Source of the DNA: Haplomitrium mnioides | Taxonomy: Eukaryota; Marchantiophyta; Haplomitriopsida; Calobryales | Direction of reading: 5' to 3' | DNA length: 21,118 nucleotides | NCBI GenBank assembly: GCA_049999725.1 | Contig: JBNGIS010022816.1 | Coordinates: 1-21,118 of the forward strand | In this document: positions 9,247 to 19,290 of the stretch, piece after piece | How positions within the stretch are numbered: position 1 is the first letter of the stretch | Layout of the letters: each line of letters opens with the position of its first letter | Translations under genes and position numbers: made by a program | Notes under the pieces: generated by a model | Databases searched by the model: none | What the model saw: only the letters and a program-made list of their open reading frames with translations | Told to the model about the DNA's origin: nothing

Positions 9247-9336
9247 CTTCAAAGGCAGTTGTTTGAAGAAGGCAAATCGTCGAGTTGGAGCATTATTCGA
9301 CAGTCAAGAGTGCATCATCGAGCATCAGGGCTTTTT

Positions 9337-11101
9337 CACAGGGATTAGGTGTTGAGAAGGGATTTTGCAGCTTCATTTGATGCTCAAAACCTGTCCAAAG
9401 ATTTGCAGAAGGTTTCTTCGTCAAGAGAAAGGAGAAACATTGCTAGGGATTCTTGATTTTTCTCCTTGCTGCTCCAGTTTCATCGAGCAGCATTTGACTG
9501 TCGAGCAGGGATTTTGCGACTGCTTTCTGGAGGCCAAATCGCAGAGTTGAGGGGAGCTTCTGTTCGAGCAGCGCATGGCATTTTGTGCAGCGCAGGCAGG
9601 GATTCTTTGAACAAGAAATCGTCAAGCAGAATCGTGAAGCCATTTGCTGTAGAAAATTGTCATATTTCTTCGATGAGCCTATGTTTAGGGATTCCGCAGG
9701 GTGAGCTGCGAACTACTTGTGTTGTTGAGCAAGTAGGCCGCGATTTGAATTGCAATCAGCAGGGCAGAATCACAGAGATGTTGAGCTGTTCCTGTTCTGC
9801 AACCTCAGATTTCTGCGAATTGAGGCTCTGCAGTTTTGTGTGATCCTTGCTGCTTAGGTTTTTTCGAGCAGCAGTTTTGTCCAGCAATGTCGAGTGCATG
9901 GGCAGTCCTTTGTTGAGCAAGGATTTGCAGCAGGGTCAGAGTTCGTCATTGACGAGCAAGCGACCTTATCTTCTTTGTCGATTTAGGGATTTTGTCGAGC
10001 AGCCTGGTTTCTTCCTTGGGTAGTAAATTTGCAAGAGCAAGAGAGGTTTTGTCAAGCTAGAGGGGGTCAGGCTGCTGGTGTCGAGCAAGACATTCATCGA
10101 AGGAGAAGCTGCATAGATCTTCCCTGATTTTGCTAAAGAGTTGAATTTCGTCAAAATTTTGAATTCGCATGAGGTTCAGATTTCTTCGTCGAAGGTTTCT
10201 TCATCAAAGATTTTTGTAGAACAGAGGGATTCACAGGAAATGCTTGCTTGAGCAAGATTTTTCCGATTAGGGATTTACAAACTTCCTTGTTGCTTGAAAT
10301 TTGTCAGGGTTCACAGAAGGGTCAAATTTCATTGGCATCCAGTAGGAGAAACTGTTGATGCATATGGTGCCCTGGTTTCTTCATCAAGCAGTTTGTCCAG
10401 CAGGTGTTTAAGAGTTCCTCTTCAGGCAACCTCATCAATTTTGGGTTGCCAAAACTCTGACCAAGCTGTAGGATTCGGGCGCAATTCTATCCAAGAGAGT
10501 CTTAGGGACTTTGCATTTTTTGTTTGCTTGCTCAATAGTTATCAAAGGATTGCAGTGGTCAAACAAATCTTTGTTGAGCTGCTCAAAGTTTGTGAGTAGG
10601 GGAAGTCATCAAATAGAGGATTTCCAAAGGATCTTTGCTTTGAGGCAGAAAAATCTAGTCAGCCTTGTTGGGCCATTTGTCATGCAAGATTGAGTAAGGG
10701 GTTTGCTAGCAATTTGAGAGAACAACAATTGCAGGGTCCTCTCCAAGAGCTCCTCTCCAAGAGCTCACACTGTTTGAGTTGTAAGGGTCAGGGATTTTGT
10801 AATAAATTGAGCTTCTAGGAAGTCATTGGGTTGTGGAAATTTGTTGGTCTTTAAGGATTCATCTTGGAGCAAAGTATTTGATTTCTCTTACCAAGGATGA
10901 GCATCATTTCTAAAGGAGTAACAACTACGGTAGGCCCTACAGATTTCTGACCAAGAAGGGCAGAGGATTCTTAGATTCTCAAACAGAGATTGAAGAAGTT
11001 TGCTGAGTGTGCGCTAAGGTCGAGCTGTAGGCAGATATAATATATGCAGGTCTTGCCCATATAGTGTCATGTCTCTAAGGAGCATTCAGATCGGAGGGAT
11101 T
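9337..11101 (+). repeat. Field of dispersed GGGATT and GAGCA words (worn repeat or leader)
   Basis: GGGATT occurs at 9341, 9359, 9446, 9508, 9599, 9688, 9986, 10226, 10270, 10791 and 11096, eleven times in under 1.8 kb and all on the plus strand. It is often followed by TTG and often lies near (T)CGAGCA or TTGAGCA, for example at 9502-9515 and 9984-10002. Spacing is irregular. Several open frames up to 125 codons cross this field (for instance 9466-9843), but none resembles a known protein. The field lies upstream of the Gypsy gag, so it could be the worn LTR or untranslated leader of that element; an unrelated decayed repeat is equally possible. Confidence 0.5.
10737..10764. repeat. 14-bp perfect tandem duplication
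   Basis: tcctctccaagagc occurs twice without spacer (10737-10750 and 10751-10764). Slippage-type duplication, no other function seen. Confidence 0.9.
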
Positions 11102-11119
11102 TGTTGAGCAAAACAGATC

Positions 11120-11129
11120 NNNNNNNNNN
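11120..11129. other. Assembly gap, 10 N
   Basis: Ten N flanked on both sides by the same agatc word (acagatc before, agatctgc after). This may be a contig join with an unresolved overlap. Confidence 0.9.
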
Positions 11130-12132
11130 AGATCTGCAAAAAAACTGCAGGATAGAGTTTTAGATTCATAGAACCTTCATTGAGTTGAAGGTCAATAAAA
11201 CTGATGCATAGTTCATGGTCTGGTTTGCATTTCCTCTAGGATTGATTAAGGTGTTGATAATTGAAAGTAAAGAGCTAGTTGGCTACTTGAGAAGGAACAT
11301 CAACATGTGATGTTTGGAGAGACTACAATTACTTTGTTTTGGGTTGAAGAGATAGCCTTACTTTGATCGGAGAGAGAATCATACCTTGTTCAAAGGAAAG
11401 ACTAAGATATGACAAAGTATAGGGAAGAGGGAAATCAAAGTCAAAGCTCAGTATTAATGATCAGCTAGTTACAGAGTAGATTAGAATAATGTAGAGGAGA
11501 TTGCTATGTTTCGGGCTGAAAGGAAAGCCTTAGGTTGATCCAAAAGGGCCATACTCAATTTGCAAGAGAGAGGTTCAGTAGTGACATGCTACTAGAAATC
11601 TATTTGCAACACTGATGTGTAATAAACTCAACACTAATCAAAGTAAAAACATAATTTTTGGTAAGACAACATAAAATAACAAAAAAATTCTGAATTCAGA
11701 GAGACTGAACCATACCCTCCGCTAAGTAGTGCAAGGGTGGTAGAGGTCCACCAACACGCTCCTAGAGCACATGCTATCTGGAGGCCTAGACTTTCGTTGA
11801 AGTGAAGCAAGAAAGTCCGAAAAATTGTTTGCATAAAATTGAAGATCGGTCTGTGGTGCTCAAGAGAAGAGTGATAAAATTCTATTCTGTCCAGAGGAGA
11901 AGGAAGGGTCACTTGTACGGATTTGCACAGTTGTGAGTGAGTTCAGCTGAGCGAAGATCAACATGGAGCCAAGGAGTGGAAGGTTGCGGTACGACGTTAC
12001 TCGCAGTGACATCCAACTTCGACCTGCAGTAGAAGCGACTTAGCAACTGGTGAGTGACCATACATCGGACGAAGAGTAGGAAACTCTTGCTAGCACTTAG
12101 TACATTCTCCGTTATCTTGGGATATAGATGAG
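11130..12132 (+). other. Non-coding stretch before the Gypsy gag, with a worn direct repeat
   Basis: No protein family is recognised. About 11334-11375 and 11508-11549 are diverged direct copies 174 bp apart, sharing GGG-TGAA, AGCCTTA and TTGATC in order. If the Gypsy element was once complete, its leader should lie here, but I find no convincing primer-binding site or LTR end. Confidence 0.5.
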
Positions 12133-13250
12133 ATGTATGGGGCCACAAAAGAGCAGAGGAGATTCTCTAGTTCAGTAGGCACCATTGATCTAGATGATTT
12201 CATCCAAGAGTTTGATACTTGGTGTGATATGCAAACATTGCGGAACTTTGCTCTCTTTACACCTTTCATGGCATGGAAATGTTTGTTTCAGCACTTGGAA
12301 GGGGCACCCATAGATGATTGCCATGAATTACGGCGTGCTAATTTGATTGAGATTGAGGAATGAAGATAATATTGGTCACCCAATTATGTCTCTATCACCT
12401 ATGGTGGAAGGGCCAGTGCCCATTACCTTGCAACCCATAGAGCCTCCTCTAGTTGCACTAGTCACAATATTGGTGTTTTAGGGGAAAGAGGGGTTTTCAG
12501 TACACTTGTTCTAGCCATTGCAACAGAGAGTGGAGGGATTTCTTGGTTTAACTCTATGGTTGAGTTTTTTGAGCTTCTGAGGCAGAATTACCAAGGCGTG
12601 AGGACAGATAAGTTGAAGAGTCTTCAAGAGTTCCAGCGCAAGACTTGAGAGAGCTTGAGGGAATTCTACACCAGGATGAGAAGGCTCATCAATGTCACAA
12701 AAGGAGTGATAGAAGCTCAGGTTGTCCAGTTTTGGTATTCCATCCTTGATAGAGATTTGAGGAGTAGAGTGAGAGATGCCATCCTTCTCAAGGATTCTGA
12801 TCCCACTCTAGCTATTGTGTTTACACTGTCAAAGCGTATTAAGCTCAATCTGGTGAATGAGAGAGTAGTCACTATTGGATTTCAGAAGGAAGCTCCAAAG
12901 TCCGCGCCTCCAGCCACATCTACATCACAGTCTATGCCACGAAAGGGCCAAAAGGCTAAAGAACAGTCAACTTTTCCATCTTATGTAGGTTAGCAGTCAG
13001 GTTGTTGGATCTATGGTAGAGATAATTTGCAGAGGCTATGTCTAGAGGCAAAGAAGCCATGAGCAACGCGTTTTGGAGATATATGCGCAGCAAGCTAGCA
13101 ACAATGTGACCAATGTGGGGTCATGGGTCACACTATGGATAGATTTTTTGGCTTTATCCGGAGCTGCGATGAGGAGGAGCTCGCACAAGTGAGCAAGGCA
13201 GAGGCGGGCGAGGTGGTCATGGCCGAGAAGCATCACCAGCTGAGAGAGTT
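12133..13250 (+). pseudogene. Ty3/Gypsy gag with zinc knuckle
   Basis: One frame stays in register for about 370 codons, interrupted by stops at 12361, 12367, 12646, 12991, 13060 and 13096 but by no frameshift until about 13240. The start ATG at 12133 leads into DLDDFIQEFDTWCDMQ and AWKCLFQHLEG, a plant Gypsy gag N-terminus. The gag core continues as FFELLRQNYQGV, a FQRKT-stop-ESLREF segment, TRMRRLI, VQFWYSILD and RVRDAILL. The zinc knuckle at 13105-13146 is C-x2-C-x4-H-x4-F: the last Cys is Phe, so zinc binding would be impaired. Stop-only decay fits cytosine deamination of methylated DNA (TGG or CAG to stop), which is inference. Gag would form the particle shell. Confidence 0.85.
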
Positions 13251-13970
13251 GGGGTGGGTGCTCCAGCCGCTACTGTGGATCCGAAGGATACTAGGATCAC
13301 ACAATTGGAGCAGTAGATAACTGCCATGATTACAGTACATGTGAGGCCAAACTTTGGAGGTGAAGCCTCTACTTCATATGCAGATGATGAAGATTTAGCT
13401 GGTATGGGATTTATGTGTGGGACAACCCACGTTGATATGTCTCTAGCGGTGACGAGAGAGGCAGGCAAGGCTATTGAGCATAGGGGAGCAACGGTCGAGT
13501 CAAATCTTCAGAGGGGGGATGCTTATCGGCAGGTAAGACTTCAGCAATCATTTGAGTTGACAGTTGGTGAGGACTACTTCCATGCATCTGACTCAGGCTT
13601 CCAGAGAGATGGAGAGATCAGCCAAAGTGGAGAGGAGTGTGTCTTCAACTATGGAGATAGCTAGATTAGTGGTCCAGAAACTACTGTTTTCAGTTATGGA
13701 TGTGTTGACCAGAGGAGTCATTCTAGCTATAGTGTTCCAAGTTGGCACTCACATTATGTGAGGAGACTTAGGGTGCTACTTCCAGCATGGAGGTGAGATC
13801 TGTGAGTAGAGCGGCTAACACATGTGACTCTACGTCTAAAGGTGAGACATGGCATGCTGCTGCGGCATGGCTGATGGAGTTATCAGCCCGATTAGCATTT
13901 GAGAGGACAAGATTCAGACCCAGTGTGGTGTCCATCGACAATCGGAGTGGTATCTTTCGACTTGTTGGTC
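13250..13970 (+). pseudogene. Gag-protease linker of the Gypsy relic
   Basis: After a frame change near 13240, the reading continues as VDPKDTRITQLEQ, a TAG at 13314-13316, then an open frame to 13664 that includes STSYADDEDLAGMGFM and GATVESNLQRGDAYRQV. A further frame at 13787-14068 has WHAAAAWLMELSARL and RFRPSVVSI and leads up to the protease. No enzymatic domain is expected in this segment. It is assigned to the Gypsy relic by position and by reading direction. Confidence 0.55.
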
Positions 13971-13974
13971 CTTC

Positions 13975-14340
13975 AAAATGTGGTGCACAGGCCAGCCATA
14001 GTATTATTGGATACATGTGTACAGTCGTTGATGTTTTGGCAAGCCAGTTGTGCAGCGATTGGGATTGAGGCCCGAAGATGTGGAGATTTGCCTTTTTCCA
14101 ATCCAGACTTCACTGGGAGGACCTTCACCCACATAGCACATCACACGTGGAGAGATCAAGCTTAGAGTGCAAGCTGACCATCCCACAGATAGCTCATATA
14201 TGAGCGCTCGAGCCATATTTACTAAGGCCGAGTCTTATGATGTTTTGATCGGGTGTACGATGCTAAATCCCATGGGGTTCACCATTGATTTTTGGGATGA
14301 GTCAGTGTTCTATCAGTCTGGATGGCAATCTGAAGAGGCA
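13975..14340 (+). pseudogene. Gypsy aspartic protease (retropepsin-like), broken
   Basis: The frame through 13899-14165 gives a hydrophobic strand followed by the active-site triad at 14010-14018, here D-T-C instead of the usual D-T-G. The Gly-to-Cys change (GGT to TGT) would be expected to damage the active site. Frame changes near 14070 and 14150 pass the reading to the frame open at 14167-14832, where ADHPTDSSYMSA, AESYDVLIG and MGFTIDFW form the C-terminal half of the domain. In a live element this enzyme cuts the Gag-Pol polyprotein. Confidence 0.7.
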
Positions 14341-15040
14341 CAATTGAGCAGATTGCCTATCAGATTCAGTGGACCAGTTGGGGGTCAACTATCACAACCT
14401 ATGGCGTTATCAACATTTTGTGAGGTGATCACCGACTACTCTGACTTATTGGAAGGGAATGCACATGCAGGTGACATTCCTTCTATTGATGAGGTGTCAT
14501 CAAAGGTTATAAGACCAACATCATCGTTGTTAGGTGAGGTGATTCCTGCTAGTGAAAGTAAGGAGAGGTTATGGCAATTACAAACGTCCAAATTGGTTCA
14601 AGGTGCTTGGCATGATGCATTTGCGCCATACCTTGCACTGTTTGGGTGCAAGTGTGTTCAGAGAGAGCCCAAGGGTTTGAGAGAGTCATGCCCATGTCGT
14701 TTGACAACCTTGCAATTGCTTAGCATCGTGATACTTTTCAATATGCTACCATACATGGAGGTGGATATCGCACTAGGATTTGGAGGTTTCATCCTGGTGA
14801 TTATGTTTATTTGTAGCAGAGAGCACCCATGACACTTGATGTCACTGTTGGGTACCAGATTCTACGTGTATGTAAAGTATTGCCTTTGGGAGTTTTGTAG
14901 CTGGAGGGACGTGATGGCATGGTTTTGAAGAATCATGTGCACAATTGTGCATCTTGTCACCTTCCAAACATCAATGGCACTATGGAACCTAGTGTGGCAC
15001 GAGTTCTTGCATGTTTGAAGTGTGTATTTTGTGGTTTTCT
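14341..15040 (+). pseudogene. Post-protease linker fused by deletion to integrase C-terminus
   Basis: The open frame at 14167-14832 (221 codons) runs on through a linker to WHDAFAP near 14610 and then into PYLALFGCKC, which resembles an integrase C-terminal region. The rest of integrase follows in the next frame from about 14664: RAQGFERVMPMS, a TAG, HRDTFQYA, YRTRIWRFHPGDYVYL, a TAG at 14814, TLDVTVGYQILRV, a TAG at 14898, then LEGRDG, NHVHNCASCHLPN and CLKCVFCG. The GDYVYL and C-x2-C pattern fits plant Gypsy integrases that carry a PHD-like cysteine-rich tail. Reverse transcriptase, RNase H and the integrase D,D-35-E core are missing between the two parts, and the tail is cut at about 15045. 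Confidence 0.75.
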
Positions 15041-15365
15041 GACGGGGAAGTTTTTACTAAAAGGAAGTTAACTCTTTTTTTTGATATAAGAACAACACGA
15101 AGTAAACCCTTTGGTGTGAAAGAGCACAAATAAGATAGAAAAAACTAAGAAAAAATATCTCCCTTGATTAGATGATCAGTTGATGAAGTCATTCAATTTT
15201 CATCACCGACTATTCAACATGTACCCAAGGCAACATTTGAAGAAGACCCAAGAAAACTCCATTCCAAAATAGGCTAGAATGTAAATTGTGAGATCCCATC
15301 GCTCTCCATTGGTGATTATCAACAACAAAACTAGAATAGGTGAGTTCTTGAACAAATTCAAGAAA

Positions 15366-15647
15366 TTAACACCGAAGTGATATACAATCCACTACCGAAA
15401 ATGATCTCGAGGAATAATTCTTAACCAAGAAAGAAAGGATTTGGAAGAGGAAAGTTAGGAGAAGCAAACAATCCTCTGTCCATAATTGATGTCTTGACTC
15501 ATAAGTGACTTGAGCTCTGCTTTCAAATCTCCTCGCTCTAAATGTTGATAAAATTGACACCTCTTTGAACTCTTCGATGTGTCTCTCGATCTCTCGATCC
15601 TCTTGATGATTGTCTCCCTGTTTCTTCTCTCTTCCTTTTATCTTCAA
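15366..15647 (-). pseudogene. Second conserved frame of module R (copy B, open)
   Basis: An open frame of about 93 codons, charged at its start (GREKKQGDNHQEDREIERHIEEF) and hydrophobic near its end (LLLLTFLFQILSFLV). The first ATG is not conserved in copy A, where the same frame has stops. Amino-acid and silent changes between the copies are about equally frequent, so it is not evidently a selected gene. It lies downstream of the main module R frame and may be its continuation in another frame. Family unknown. Confidence 0.3.
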
Positions 15648-15899
15648 AATATCTTCAGATGCGATCTACAAAATTCTTGAAGAGCCAATAGGCTGACCCT
15701 TTCTCTACCCACTTTATCTAGAGCATCTTCCATGTTGCACTAATGTATACTAATTTTGTTGTTCAAGAAGGTTTTCGAAAGTTCTTTGTCGCTTCTTCTA
15801 TGATTTTCTCTTAATTTATCTATGGTAAAAAGATTGTATTTCTCCCTTTTTTTGTTGCATTTTATACACTAGCTAAACCACAACACGACACCAGTCCGT

Positions 15900-16649
15900 C
15901 AACCCCTAGTCAAAACTATAAGCCATAGGTCCCTACCTTATATTTCGTCCATTGCCGCCGCTAGATGTCGTCTTCAACGTGGAATTTGGAATGTTGTGTT
16001 TGACCAATCGTACCTTTGACGTCATTTTGAAAACCCAAGACGAGATTGTATGTTCCAAAGACAATGCCTGTCTAATCCCATAAGTTGATCCTTGTTTTGA
16101 ATCCATAGACCGGTCCTCCCCTTTACTTGCGAGTCATTGAGTTATGATTGATAGTATTAAGTCGTCTGACGTCGTCTTCAATCAGGTAGCTTGACCGTTG
16201 CTTTTGACAACCCCTACAAAATGTTCTGTACCTGATGAACTTTTAGAATCCTATCTGATATATCGTACTAGCTTTAGAACCTGATTTGTTACATCGGACT
16301 ACCTCTCGATCCCTACGTAGATGTTCAAAACCTGATTTTTGTAGAGTCTGGTCTCATCCAAATGTTTTTGGTGTCGTAGCCTATCTAGATAGATTCACCT
16401 CTCGATCATCTCCTTTTCCATTTCCTTGATCGTAGGAATCCATGTCCACAAGCTTCTTATCAGATCCTTGGTGTTAGAGTGAAACCATCCAATAACTCTG
16501 ACCCCGTAGCTCACATTGCCGTCGCGTGCAACTCTTGTCTCACACTTGATCATTAGCTAGGGAACTGATCCACCCACGTCCCTTGCATTTTCCTACTGGC
16601 TTTTGAGGTGAACAATTCACTGAATTTGGATAGATTTGAACATTGTCAT
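15900..16649 (-). pseudogene. Decayed protein of unknown family (module R ORF, copy B)
   Basis: From the ATG at 16647-16649 the minus frame has stops after ten codons and at 16557-16559 (SVP*, shared with A). It is then open for about 50 codons: CETRVARDGNVSYGVRV, GWFHSNTKDLIRSL, a Trp-Ile pair and KEMEKEMIER. After a stop it continues YLDRLRHQKHLDETRLYKNQ. The same frame, 522 bp on, gives KMTSKVRLVKHNIPNSTLK and SSGGNGRNIR, matching copies A and C. The protein-level match to copy C (G-F/W, HSN, DL, W-I, EM-V/I, RI, Y, LD, N-x-V in order) supports a genuine coding origin. I do not know the family. Confidence 0.5.
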
Positions 16650-16857
16650 TGCTAGAGACTTGTTGAGCTTTGAAATTGTCCATCCTCCACCCACGCATCC
16701 CTGCTATAATATACTGCAATCAATCATTTAACTATTGCAGAGGAATGATCCGAAATAGCCACTAAACTACAATTCATTCTGAAGAAAAACACAATTTGAC
16801 ATTTTGAACGCCCAATCACTATTATACTAAATAGAGAGCTCCTCCCTCTATACCCTC

Positions 16858-18085
16858 TCAGATTAGTGGAACAATAGGTATGTGTGATCTAGTCACCTTC
16901 GCAATCTTATTCAATGAGTTTGACAATCATTCGACTGTCTTAGTCAAATGTAGTAGTCTCTTGACTTCATCCTCACATTGCCTTGTTCTTTGATCATTCC
17001 ATAAAGTGAATAATGTCACCCATTGTAATTCTTTTAATATTGAGAATAACTTGCTTTGTTTCTCAAATAAAGATGAGAAAATGTTTTTGTAGAAATAGCA
17101 ATGTACAAATCTGGCTTTAAATACATTTGTTGTGTATGGTTCAGATGGAGTATAATTGAAGGAGAATCATATCTGATATATATGCCTTGCTTCCTTTGAG
17201 GACCATCTTATTATTTTTTGGTCCTATAGTAGGTATAAGAACTTAGCATCCAAAAATACAGAGGTGGGATAAATCAAGAATAGTCCCAAAGACAAGATGG
17301 TGATGAGTCAAGGAATTAAAAGATGATGGCCGATATTTCATTAGTGATGCAACATGTAATACTATATGACTCCAAGCTGAAACCGGCAATTTGGTTTGCA
17401 TTAGCATGAGTCTTGCAATCATATGTATATTGCGTATTACTCCTTCAACAATGGCATTTTGGAAATAGACATGTGCCATTGAGCATTGAATATCAATGGC
17501 TATGGTCATGCAAAAATCGTCAAAAGTCATAGAAGGAAATTCTCATGCATTTTCAACTCTTATAATTCTAATTAGGTTATCTTTAAATTAAGCTTTCAAT
17601 TTCAGAATATGTGCAAAAATTCTAAGAGAGACTAAATTTTGGATAGAAAGTAAAGAGATTTGTGACCACTTAAAAGAAGTGCATATTATAACTAAGAAAT
17701 ATCTAGAGGGTCCATTGAGTGGGTTTATAGAACCACGCATACCCGCATGAATTCTTTGAAGAAATTTAGGAATATTCGTAATAGTCTTGGATATCGATGG
17801 TCGAAGGACCAACTTTTCTTGAGAACATTCGATGCACAATTTTGTAATTAATCGAGGGCTTACGTATATAGGAATGTTTTGGGTCACTTTCATTACAATA
17901 TAAAACATGGGTATGCTCGAATGTTCGAATCGTTTATACCAAAGCTTTGATTGATCATTTGTGGTGCATCTGTATGAAAGTTATACATTTCTATGACATA
18001 GAATCCAAACGAATAAACAAACAATGTTTCTTTTATTATCATTCATTTAGGAGTCCTTTGTAAAATATGTAGGATTTCTTGATCT
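16858..18085 (-). pseudogene. Copia integrase (copy B)
   Basis: A single frame runs from 17908 to 17243 with stops at 17588-17590 and 17543-17545. The zinc-binding N-terminal region keeps its C-x2-C (LCIECSQEKLVLRPS). The core follows: KFLQRIH, a GPSRYFLVII strand, SQISLLS, then ENA-stop-EF, FDDFCM, HVYFQNAIVEGVI, ARLMLMQTKLPVSAW and LSHLCIFGC. The first catalytic Asp reads Gly, the second reads Glu, and only the third acidic residue (Glu in IVEGVI) remains, so the enzyme is dead. Beyond 17243 the post-integrase linker can be followed in pieces to about 16858. Upstream, a degraded pre-integrase segment extends to about 18085. In a live element, integrase inserts the cDNA into the genome. Confidence 0.85.
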
Positions 18086-18570
18086 TTAATATTTAGGACT
18101 TTTCCATGTGGTAATATGATCTTTGCAAGTCTGTGTCCTTCAATGTGATCAGTACCTATAATAGTTGTAATTGTTGACTTGATGGTGTATTTTATGAGAA
18201 ATATGAACTATACTTCAGAATAGTGTGAGTGCTCCTACTATCGACTATACAGTTCTATTGCTTTCAAGAGGAAGTATATGTGAATTGCAAATGATCATGT
18301 GGTTCTTTGGCAGATCAACGTAATTTTCAATATAATCATGTAGAGTATTATCTTTTTCCTTAAATATACCACAAGTTTGAGGTTGTGTTCTACTCTACTT
18401 ACTCAGGTTGTATAAAACAAATAGATATGTAGGATCTCTATACATTTCTTGGGTGTGTCCTTCTATACCACATCTAAACCAGGCAACTATTGTTGGAGGA
18501 TTACTTGTACTTAGCGTAGATATGTTCTTAGTAAGAAGTTTGCCATCGCTGTTTCCTCTTACATAACACT
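18085..18570 (-). pseudogene. Copia zinc knuckle and protease (copy B)
   Basis: The zinc knuckle at 18440-18481 reads W-x2-C-x4-H-x4-Y. The last Cys is Tyr, as in copy A, and the first Cys is Trp (TGG), a change private to this copy. Then follow TCGIFKEKDNTLHDYIEN and DLPKNHMI, as in copy A. The protease site reads D-S-R (18234-18242) instead of D-S-G, followed by STHTI, with a one-base change of frame just before it. A TAG ends the knuckle frame at LYNLSK. Copy A keeps a better protease C-terminus than this copy. Confidence 0.75.
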
Positions 18571-19290
18571 TGCTACAAATGTTTTTGCCTCTACCTCTCC
18601 CTTTGAATGCATGCTCTCTACATGTTACTGTAGGAAATCTTCCTCTTCAAGAAGAATGTCTTCCACTTGCAAATTTGGCTCTTCTACTCGAAGTGCCTTT
18701 GTTATTGGTCGATGTAGAGTAATGAAGTTGAAATGGTGGTGTTATGGGCATTGTGCCAGGTGGTCTTATCTTGGAGTTCTTTAGTAACATTTCTTAGTGC
18801 TTTTCAACTAGTAGCATATAAGCTATGAGCTCTTGATATCTCGTAAATTTCATGTTTCTATACTTATTTGACAAAATCATGTTAGTGAGATGGAATGTAA
18901 ATAGAGTCTTCTCTACTTTCTCTTCATCATCTAATGATTGTTCACACAAGAAGAGTTATGAAGAGTTCACTATTGTACTTTGCAATGGAAGCAAAATCAT
19001 GTGCTCTTATATTTACACAGTTATGTTTAGAATCAAGAAAATGCATTGTCTTGGTATGGTCAAACCAATCATTCAGATTTTTTTCCCAAAGTTCTCGGTA
19101 TACTATCATTAAGGTACATGGTTTTGAGAGGATCAATCAGTGCTTGAATTTTTGGTTGGGTAATGATCCCATCATCAATGAGTATGGTGTTCTCTAATCC
19201 TTTAGAGACCAAATGGGCTACTGTATCCAATGACCATGAGAGATAATTTTCTCCATCTATGGTCAATTGCTTGAAGTTTAGCTTTTCCAT
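18571..19290 (-). pseudogene. Copia gag (copy B)
   Basis: The likely start is the ATG at 19288-19290, giving MEKLNFKQLTIDGENYLSW, the typical N-terminus of plant Copia gag; a Met six codons earlier is less likely. After a frame change near 19090 it continues as LNDWFDHTKTMHF, VNIRAHDFASIAKYNSELF (to 18942), then DDEEKVEKTLFTFH, YRNMKFTRYQELIAYMLL, a TAA at 18794-18796, EMLLKNSK and RPPGTMPI. A basic tail with a TGA at 18647-18649 and GRGRGKNICSK leads to the zinc knuckle. Gag binds RNA and builds the virus-like particle. Both listed stops also occur in copy A. Confidence 0.85.

Larger units (their letters stand above)
8771..9336. other. Stretch without a recognisable gene, with short repeats
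   Basis: This segment lies between relic A and the motif-rich field. It holds the 8830-8854 hairpin, the 8920-8981 duplication and the second 100-N gap. No protein family is recognised on either strand. Confidence 0.5.
12133..15045 (+). mobile_element. Ty3/Gypsy retrotransposon relic lacking reverse transcriptase
   Basis: Plus-strand order: gag (12133 to about 13250), gag-protease linker (to about 13970), aspartic protease (13975-14340), post-protease linker (to about 14615), integrase C-terminus (about 14620-15030). Reverse transcriptase, RNase H and the integrase catalytic core are absent, removed by an internal deletion near 14600-14640. The element is cut off at about 15045, where relic B begins tail-to-tail. 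LTRs were not identified. All parts carry stops or frameshifts. Confidence 0.8.

Noticed and set aside
9466-9843. 125-codon open frame on the plus strand
   Set aside because: It is cysteine- and serine-rich without any family pattern and lies in the GGGATT/GAGCA field, where several frames are open by composition.
10076-10090. TGGTGTCGAGCAAG as an initiator-Met tRNA primer-binding site
   Set aside because: It needs one mismatch and one gap, and GTCGAGCA words are common throughout this field, so chance explains it.
11634-12148. Two minus-strand open frames (92 and 79 codons) before the Gypsy gag
   Set aside because: No family resemblance and no homologous copy in the window; chance open frames in a probable leader.
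13787-14216. Several minus-strand open frames in the Gypsy region
   Set aside because: They are antisense shadows; the plus strand holds recognisable gag, protease and integrase motifs.
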